This document shows, piece by piece, positions 7,494 through 11,113 of a DNA stretch of 11,113 nt (position 1 is the first letter of the stretch; every line of letters begins with the position of its first letter). The stretch comes from Conidiobolus incongruus B7586. Lineage: Eukaryota > Entomophthoromycota > Entomophthoromycetes > Entomophthorales > Conidiobolaceae. The translations under genes were made by a program, and so were the position numbers. Below the pieces are notes generated by a model, which saw only the letters and a list, made by a program, of their open reading frames with translations, had not been told where the DNA came from and made no database searches. The DNA lies in assembly GCA_000697335.1 (NCBI GenBank), contig JNEM01000111.1, positions 1 to 11,113 of the forward strand, written 5' to 3'.

Positions 7494-8490
7494 CTATCAT
7501 TTCTATTTAGAATATATATTTATCTTTTTAATCTTTAGGTATTTTTTTTATCTATTTAAGGAAATTAGATTCATGAATTCGGTTTCCTAAAAATTCAAAT
7601 TTTTTGTTTTGCAATAATTACTTATTTAATCGGTGAATTATGCCAAATTTGGTATTAATATTTGAAATAATAATTATTTTATAATATTTCTCAAGGTAAA
7701 AAAATATTTGATTCAATATAAATGGTTAAAAGATTTTCCATTTTATATTTTAAAATAAATTTGAAATACAATATTTTATAGAATTTGTTATAGAATATAT
7801 TAATTTGAAATATTTATACTATATAATTTTTAGAATTTTTTAGTTAATAATTAGTATCGTACTTAAATTTATGTCAATTATACAAAATTTTGAGACAAAA
7901 ATAGACTCATATTATGAATACTTTTAATTTTAATAAAATCGAGTTTTTGAGGTTTCATTTAATTTATGATTTAAAGTGTATCAAATATATATAACCTTCT
8001 CAATAAATAGTTATTGTAGTGAAGTAATTAATAACGGTTACAAATTTCAAATATAGTTATTTGAATGTGTTTTAATAAATAATCCGCTTAACTATAATTT
8101 TAACCCATTTTTAAAATAATAGCATCTATTGTGACTAAAAAGATTGGTTAAACGTTTTTATTATCAATCATTTGTACATTATCAACTATTTTGTCTAATT
8201 TTTGACACATAATTAGGTTTTATAAGGTTAAAAATATATTTTTGTATCATTAAACATATTAGTTGTTATGCATATAAGATATATATATTTATATCTCTTG
8301 AAATTATAATATATATAAGTACACAGAGCAACTCTTCAATATTAGTGTTGATTTTAAAAATTTAGTTTTATTTTGTGCGTTTGAATAATATATATTGAAA
8401 TATATTCATTGATGTAGGATATATATATTTTCAATAATTAACTGAATAAACTATTTTCAAAGCCTATACCTATATTAATATCAAGCTTAA
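7494..8490. other. AT-rich intergenic DNA, nothing recognised
   Basis: About 1 kb without coding-like stretches. An imperfect inverted repeat (ATTGAAATATAT at 8394-8405 against ATATATTTTCAAT at 8423-8435) could form a 12-bp stem with one bulge. It is AT-only and probably incidental. Confidence 0.35.
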
Positions 8491-8607
8491 ATGTTACTTT
8501 CATACTTATATAATTTTGATGATAAATTACTTCCCAATATCTTGAAATTATTGTTTGATCCTAAAGCATTTATTATTGACATTATAATCTGGTATAATAA
8601 TTATTAA
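8491..8607 (+). CDS. small open frame, 38 residues, doubtful
   Basis: ATG at 8491 to TAA at 8605-8607 encodes a short peptide with LLPNILKLLFDPKAFIIDII, rich in Leu and Ile. It has no signal peptide, no recognised motif and no promoter motif close by. It could be an exon fragment of a decayed gene or chance. Length alone carries no weight at this base composition. Confidence 0.15.
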   Translation: MLLSYLYNFDDKLLPNILKLLFDPKAFIIDIIIWYNNY

Positions 8608-8793
8608 TATTATTTGTCTATTCTTTAAAATAAAATATTTCTACTATACATATATTCAATTTGCTAGCATTAGATTAATCATATTTATCCAAATTCATCA
8701 TCAAAGTACACACAATATAATAAGAATTTATCCAAATATCTACGCATTTTCTTAAATTATAAAATATTTTATTTTAAATGCAGTTTAATCAGA

Positions 8794-8886
8794 TTAATAT
8801 TGTTGAATAAAGTCAGTGTCGTAGTGACATCCAAAGTATGTGATTTCATCAGCTTTTATTAGTTGAAGGGTAGATATTGTAAAAAA
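8794..8886 (-). pseudogene. short protein-like fragment
   Basis: Thirty open minus-strand codons between stops read TLQLIKADEITYFGCHYDTD and end at TAA (8794-8796). This small island has clearly more G and C than its surroundings, which is why it stands out. There is no start codon, and no family is recognised. Confidence 0.2.
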
Positions 8887-9495
8887 TTAAAATATAATAT
8901 CAATTATGAAAAAATACTCAATGCAATATTTGATGACTGTTATTATTTGATGAATATTCTATATAATGAACTTGAAATTATTTCTAATTTTCCCCCCAAT
9001 TTTTAAATATACAATTTCCTGCAATCTTATTACAAAAAAGGAAGAAATACTGATAATTATACATTCTAGTGAGGCATAGTAAGGAGTGATATTATATAAT
9101 TTAATTTAATGTCAATAGTATGAAATATATTCTTTGATATTTAATAACGAACAGTGGAATAAATATCATACTGAACTTATTTAAATAAATGACTTTTTAG
9201 AAATTATTTTTATCACTTAATAATATAATTAACCATATATTTATCCAAAGTTACTATCATTAAATGTAAAGTTAACTTTTAATCATAGTAAAATATTCTT
9301 TTATCACAGCATGATATTAATTATTTTTTTGACCATTTTATCATATATTTATTCATCTGTCAGATTTATTTTTTTTATCAGTGTATTGAAATAATACAAT
9401 TTACAGTATCTAAAATAATTATATTTATAATTATTATTTTAAAATATCAAAATACTTTTGTTTAACCCCAATGTGTATGAATTAAGCACTAAACT
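8887..9495. other. AT-rich intergenic DNA, nothing recognised
   Basis: About 600 bp with frequent stops in all frames and no repeat array, RNA gene or coding-like island. Confidence 0.4.
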
Positions 9496-9609
9496 ATGAA
9501 TAATAATCCCAAAATCAAAACAATGGTTGAATTTTAAAATTCACATTCGGGTTTCAACTCAATATTCAAACAACAATCCTTGAATTTGAATTTATCTGGC
9601 AAAAACTAG
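9496..9609 (+). pseudogene. weak protein-like fragment
   Basis: ATG at 9496 opens MNNNPKIKTMVEF to TAA at 9535-9537. The same frame continues as SGFNSIFKQQSLNLNLSGK to TAG at 9607-9609. Further open pieces follow in other frames to about 9870. This may be host gene debris or chance. I cannot name a family. Confidence 0.15.
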
Positions 9610-10092
9610 TTGTTCTCATTAAATTAATGGTATTGAGAGTAATAATTTAGTCATTAAAATATCAAGGTCTGAGTGAAATTACCAGATCTTATATATTTAA
9701 TAAAAATATTCATTCTTCTAATCTTATTTGCTTATAGCACTATCAATAATGTTAACAATAAAGTTTTATCCAATTTGGGATTTCAGATTCACTTTACATT
9801 TTCATTTATATGAATCTATAATAATAACAAATTCAAATATTTCATAAAAACCTTATTTGTTAATTAAACCATTATTTGTATTAAATCAAATAGGGCTACT
9901 AATTGAAAAAAATCAAGGAAATTAATAAAAAATGACTCAAAGTTTTAATATCCATCAATTGACAAATAATCAATTTTCTCACCCCAAACTAACTGTGACT
10001 ATTTATCACGAATAACCCCATGAAATCCATAGGTTAGAATATTAAAGAATTCGATGCAGTTTCATTATCAAACTATAATATAATTCATATAA

Positions 10093-10263
10093 CTGATACT
10101 TGATAAGGTTAAAGAAGAACTTGTTAACCCTTTAGAGACTGAAGCTCAATTATTGGATAATAGTATCCCAAGTTTTTAACCAATAAGGATCATTGATCTT
10201 GATGAATCATCCAATAGATCAAATGAAAATTATTATATGACTTTAATAAAAATTCTGGCATAA
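10093..10263 (+). pseudogene. protein-like fragment with one internal stop
   Basis: One plus-strand frame reads DKVKEELVNPLETEAQLLDN, then TAA at 10177-10179, then IIDLDESSNRSNENYYMTLI to TAA at 10261-10263. The content of Glu, Asp, Gln and Asn codons is unlike the surrounding A/T sequence and looks like true former coding sequence. No start codon or domain is seen. The internal stop, plus a TAA just before 10093, argue that it is dead or a lone exon. Confidence 0.3.
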
Positions 10264-11113
10264 TGTAAAATTAAAATCATATACAATTATTGGTAAATAT
10301 AAATAAATATTTAATTTCAATATATACCAAAACATATATACCATTAAATTAATTAACAAAGCTTAATAAAGGAATAACCCAATGATGTTTTATTTCAATA
10401 TATTTACTATAATAAGATATTTATAATCCTTTCACCAATTGTAAATATTCATTGATTTCAATTATAATGCTAATATATTATTCATAAGTAATAATTTTTA
10501 TAAATAATTTGAACAAATAAAATCACTATAGTTAGTGGTTTAATATATTCATATAAATTAAATGTATAAAAATAATTAACAAAGTAAATAATAAATAATA
10601 TATTATATTAATTTAATTTATTAAAATTTTAGTTTAACTTTATTATATTCAAATAATTAATTTTAGAAATTTATACATATGATTTTTTATTTTTATAAAG
10701 CATTAATTCAAAAATTTGATAAATAAATTTAATAGCTCAAAAATCATTAAAAATAAATAATGTTTTTCAAGCTATAGTTGATTTAAAATAATATATATTT
10801 AATAACAGTTTAATATATTATAATTATTTCAATAAGAAATAACTAAAAATTCAAGTAAACAATTGAAAATTCATTAACAAATCCAATAATATTAATTTTA
10901 TTATTTTATATAATATTTCTATTTTGAATTTTAATTTATATAATGATATATATATATTTCAATATTATTAACAAATACTGTTCAACTCTTTATTTTATTA
11001 TAATAATTTAAATTTATAACTTGATTTAATTAAGTTATTTTTCCAGCAATATCAAAATTTCATTAAATAATTTTGAATATTATGAAAAAAAATAGTTAAA
11101 TTATAATTTAATA
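10264..11113. other. very AT-rich right flank, no gene seen
   Basis: Composition approaches that of the left-hand element. Short words such as TTAACAAA (near 10347, 10576, 10874, 10968) and TTTCAATAT recur, but without regular spacing, so no repeat unit can be defined. No arm matching 1-190 was found by eye. Confidence 0.4.

Noticed and set aside
10264-11113. Second copy of the foldback arm or a tandem array
   Set aside because: Similar short A/T words occur, but no alignment longer than expected from composition could be made by eye.
1-11113. Mitochondrial or organellar DNA, because of the A/T content
   Set aside because: It contains nuclear-type spliced genes for a peroxisomal enzyme and a fungal transcription-factor-like protein, and no organellar genes or tRNAs.
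1-11113. Rumen fungus (Neocallimastigomycota) as the source
   Set aside because: The composition would fit, but those anaerobes lack peroxisomal beta-oxidation, whereas two isomerase copies with a PTS1-like end are present here.

Overview
The window looks like nuclear DNA of a very AT-rich fungus. It has one intact fungus-specific transcription-factor-like gene (Fungal_trans / middle homology region), two broken peroxisomal beta-oxidation genes with short introns of 47-58 nt, and long stretches rich in A and T. An early-diverging lineage such as Entomophthoromycotina (Conidiobolus-like) fits best. This is an inference from composition and gene style, not from a search. The rumen fungi, which are also AT-rich, fit poorly because they lack peroxisomal beta-oxidation.

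Layout. Positions 1-1435 are an extremely AT-rich block bounded by inverted arms of about 190 bp (1-190 and 1246-1435). It resembles a foldback or MITE-like element and carries no recognisable gene. It abuts 1470-2289, a broken gene for delta(3,5)-delta(2,4)-dienoyl-CoA isomerase (copy A), whose first exon is missing from the window. A second, independently broken copy in the same orientation (copy B) lies at 2705-3760. Both copies keep two internal introns at the same places and phases, so they arose by DNA-level duplication. Copy B also has an intron after exon 1.

The only intact gene is on the minus strand, 4254-5948. It is an intronless 564-residue protein with the fungal transcription-factor middle domain but no Zn2Cys6 DNA-binding cluster. 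A TATA box (6006-6013) and a CCAAT box (6067-6071) support a start at 5948 rather than at the upstream ATG at 5999.

From about 6.1 kb to the right edge, 5 kb holds no open gene. A few short open stretches (near 6.3-6.5, 7.1-7.5, 8.5, 8.8, 9.5 and 10.1-10.26 kb) read like protein and may be very decayed genes. Stops are expected about every 11 codons by chance at this composition, so these calls are weak. The last 0.8 kb is almost pure A/T.

There is no operon logic. The window reads as a gene-poor region with one live regulator-like gene and decaying metabolic duplicates. I found no CRISPR array, rRNA, tRNA, or convincing virus-like or retroelement coding sequence.
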